Shown here: positions 62,879 through 64,000 of the stretch, in pieces
Layout: every line of letters begins with the position of its first letter
Position numbering within the stretch: position 1 is the stretch's first letter
From: Longimicrobiales bacterium
GTDB taxonomy: Bacteria > Gemmatimonadota > Gemmatimonadetes > Longimicrobiales > Gaopeijiaceae
Direction: 5' to 3'
Assembly (NCBI GenBank): GCA_028823235.1
Contig: JAPKBW010000004.1
Location: 62,001 to 126,000 of the forward strand
DNA length: 64,000 nt
Notes under the pieces: model-generated
Databases searched by the model: none
What the model was told of the DNA's origin: nothing
What the model saw: the letters and a program-made list of their open reading frames with translations, nothing else
Made by a program: the position numbers and the translations under genes

Positions 62879-64000
62879 ATGAGCCACTCACCCACCGGCG
62901 GGCGCATCGATTTGCGCCCCGCCCGCTTCGTTGCGTCCCTGCTCATTTGCGGGACACCCATGATCACGGGCGTCGAGGTGGCCGCGCAGGCGGCGTTCTC
63001 AGTCTCAGACGTGATGTCGTACTCGTTTGCGTCCGGGCTGGTCGCTTCGCCTGAAGGCAATCGGATCGCGTGGATCGAGAACCGTGAGGGCGAGCGGAAT
63101 ATCTGGGTGGCAGCCGGTCCGGAATGGCGGGGGCGCGCGCTCACCGCGTATCAAGGGGACGACGGTCAGGAGTTGACTGGATTGACGTTCGCGCCGGACG
63201 GCGAGCAGGTGATGTACATCCGCGGAGGGGCGCCGAATCGCGAGGGAGAGGTCCCGGATCCACTCTATACTCCTGACGAGGAAGAGCGCGGCGTCTGGAT
63301 TGTAGACTGGGAGGGCACCGACCCTGCACAGGTCGTCGAAGGAGGTGGGTTCTCGTTGTCACCCGACGGGGAGCGTATAGCCTACGCCCAAGGTCGCGAC
63401 ATCTTCGTGTTGCCGCTCTCTCAGGAGGCCGAGGCGGAACGAGTAGCACGGATCAGGGGGTCCGCCGGCTCTCTGACATGGTCGCCAGGTGGGGAGAGTC
63501 TCGCTTTCGTGAGCGGGCGCGGCGACCATGCCTTCATTGGCGTGCTCGACCTCGCCGAGGAGCGGGTCACGTACCTCGACCCGAGCGTCGCGAACGACGG
63601 CAGCCCTGTATGGAGTCCTAACGGCCGTCAGATCGCATACCTGCGCGTTCCGAACGAGCGGGTCGTTCAGATGTTTGCTCCAAGGCGTGAAGCGCTCCCC
63701 TTTTCGATTCGTGTCGCCGACGCGCGCACGGGCCAGGGCCGCGAAGTCTGGAAGGCGTCGGAGGGTGTCGGCAGTGCGTTCAGCGGGGTGGGCGCAGCTA
63801 ATCAGCTTTTCTGGGGTGCACAGGACCGACTGGTGTTCCCCTGGGAGGGAGACGGCTGGAAGCACCTGTACAGCATCTCGACGAATGGCGGCCAGCCGAC
63901 GCTCCTGACTCCCGGGGCGTTCGAGGTCCAGTTCGCCGGAATCACGCCAGACGGTGAGACCGTCGTCTTCGACTCGAACCAGGATGACGTGGACCGGAAG
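62879..64000 (+). CDS. S9-type peptidase or PD40 propeller protein, N-terminal part (3' truncated by window edge)
   Basis: The frame opens at ATG 62879 and runs without a stop to the last base (374 codons). A hydrophobic segment (FVASLLICGTPMITGVEVAAQA) acts as signal sequence. The rest is built of PD40/WD40-like blades: LTFAPDGEQVMYIRGG, SLSPDGERIAYAQG, TWSPGGESLAFVSG, VWSPNGRQIAYLR and GITPDGETVVFDS. This matches the N-terminal propeller of dipeptidyl-peptidase IV/S9 enzymes; the catalytic domain, if present, is outside the window. It is probably co-transcribed with the aminotransferase. Confidence 0.8.
   Translation, partial: MSHSPTGGRIDLRPARFVASLLICGTPMITGVEVAAQAAFSVSDVMSYSFASGLVASPEGNRIAWIENREGERNIWVAAGPEWRGRALTAYQGDDGQELTGLTFAPDGEQVMYIRGGAPNREGEVPDPLYTPDEEERGVWIVDWEGTDPAQVVEGGGFSLSPDGERIAYAQGRDIFVLPLSQEAEAERVARIRGSAGSLTWSPGGESLAFVSGRGDHAFIGVLDLAEERVTYLDPSVANDGSPVWSPNGRQIAYLRVPNERVVQMFAPRREALPFSIRVADARTGQGREVWKASEGVGSAFSGVGAANQLFWGAQDRLVFPWEGDGWKHLYSISTNGGQPTLLTPGAFEVQFAGITPDGETVVFDSNQDDVDRK

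Noticed and set aside
1-64000. CRISPR arrays, insertion sequences, prophage genes, ordinary tRNA or rRNA genes
   Set aside because: No regularly spaced direct repeats, transposase, phage structural gene, tRNA cloverleaf or rRNA segment was recognised; tmRNA is the only structural RNA gene seen.

Overview
The window is GC-rich bacterial chromosome from a Gram-negative organism with an outer membrane: it carries an MCE/Mla lipid-transport operon, two TonB-dependent receptors, an Omp85-like barrel, LspA and several lipoproteins. A Por/FlgD-type sorting-like domain, secreted M14 and S9-type peptidases, HPr kinase beside a mannose-type PTS, SelB and a methylmalonyl-CoA module together suggest Gemmatimonadota or a close relative. 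That placement is inference from gene content; no rRNA gene is present.

Layout. Positions 1-20,500 are a mixed, mostly secretory region: the 3' end of an Omp85-like barrel protein; mlaEFD (minus); an SDR oxidoreductase; a large M14 peptidase; two paralogous LVIVD-repeat proteins on either side of a YVTN-propeller lipoprotein; a CNNM/CorC-type membrane protein; lspA; a class C beta-lactamase-fold hydrolase; an SGNH hydrolase; and a TonB-dependent receptor. The SGNH gene is bracketed by two closely related attC-like sites with the geometry of an integron gene cassette, and no integrase is present. Positions 20,500-23,500 hold tmRNA (ssrA), dusB, a ptsN-like EIIA and a tiny secreted protein made almost only of a sorting-like domain.

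Positions 23,700-61,355 are an almost unbroken minus-strand run. In transcription order it contains a TonB receptor, rnz, aroA, cmk and rpsA; a lipoprotein with a periplasmic-binding-protein fold; acyl-CoA carboxylase subunits with rlmD inserted, and methylmalonyl-CoA mutase; fmdB-like, argS, a PfkB kinase, purM, an outer-membrane protein, ribD-ribE-ribBA-ribH, nusB and a glycosyltransferase; hpf, hprK, mannose-type PTS IIA-IIB-IIC-IID, HPr and EI; then metK, a bifunctional-nuclease-family protein, a membrane-anchored protein, recO and selB. Many neighbours overlap by 1-8 bases, which implies translational coupling. The last 2.5 kb (plus strand) hold a Tat-exported class V aminotransferase and the N-terminal part of an S9-type propeller protein.

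How the genes work together. The rib genes cover most steps from GTP and ribulose-5-P to riboflavin. The biotin carboxylase, carrier and carboxyltransferase with the mutase form a propionyl-CoA to succinyl-CoA route; the B12-binding mutase subunit and the epimerase are not in the window. EI, HPr and IIA-IID form a complete phosphorelay, and HprK plus a phosphorylatable HPr serine give it a regulatory arm. The most unusual items are the attC-like cassette, an intrinsic terminator embedded in the signal-peptide codons of the gene after rpsA, the duplicated LVIVD pair, a stand-alone sorting-like protein, and selB without visible selA, selC or selenoprotein.
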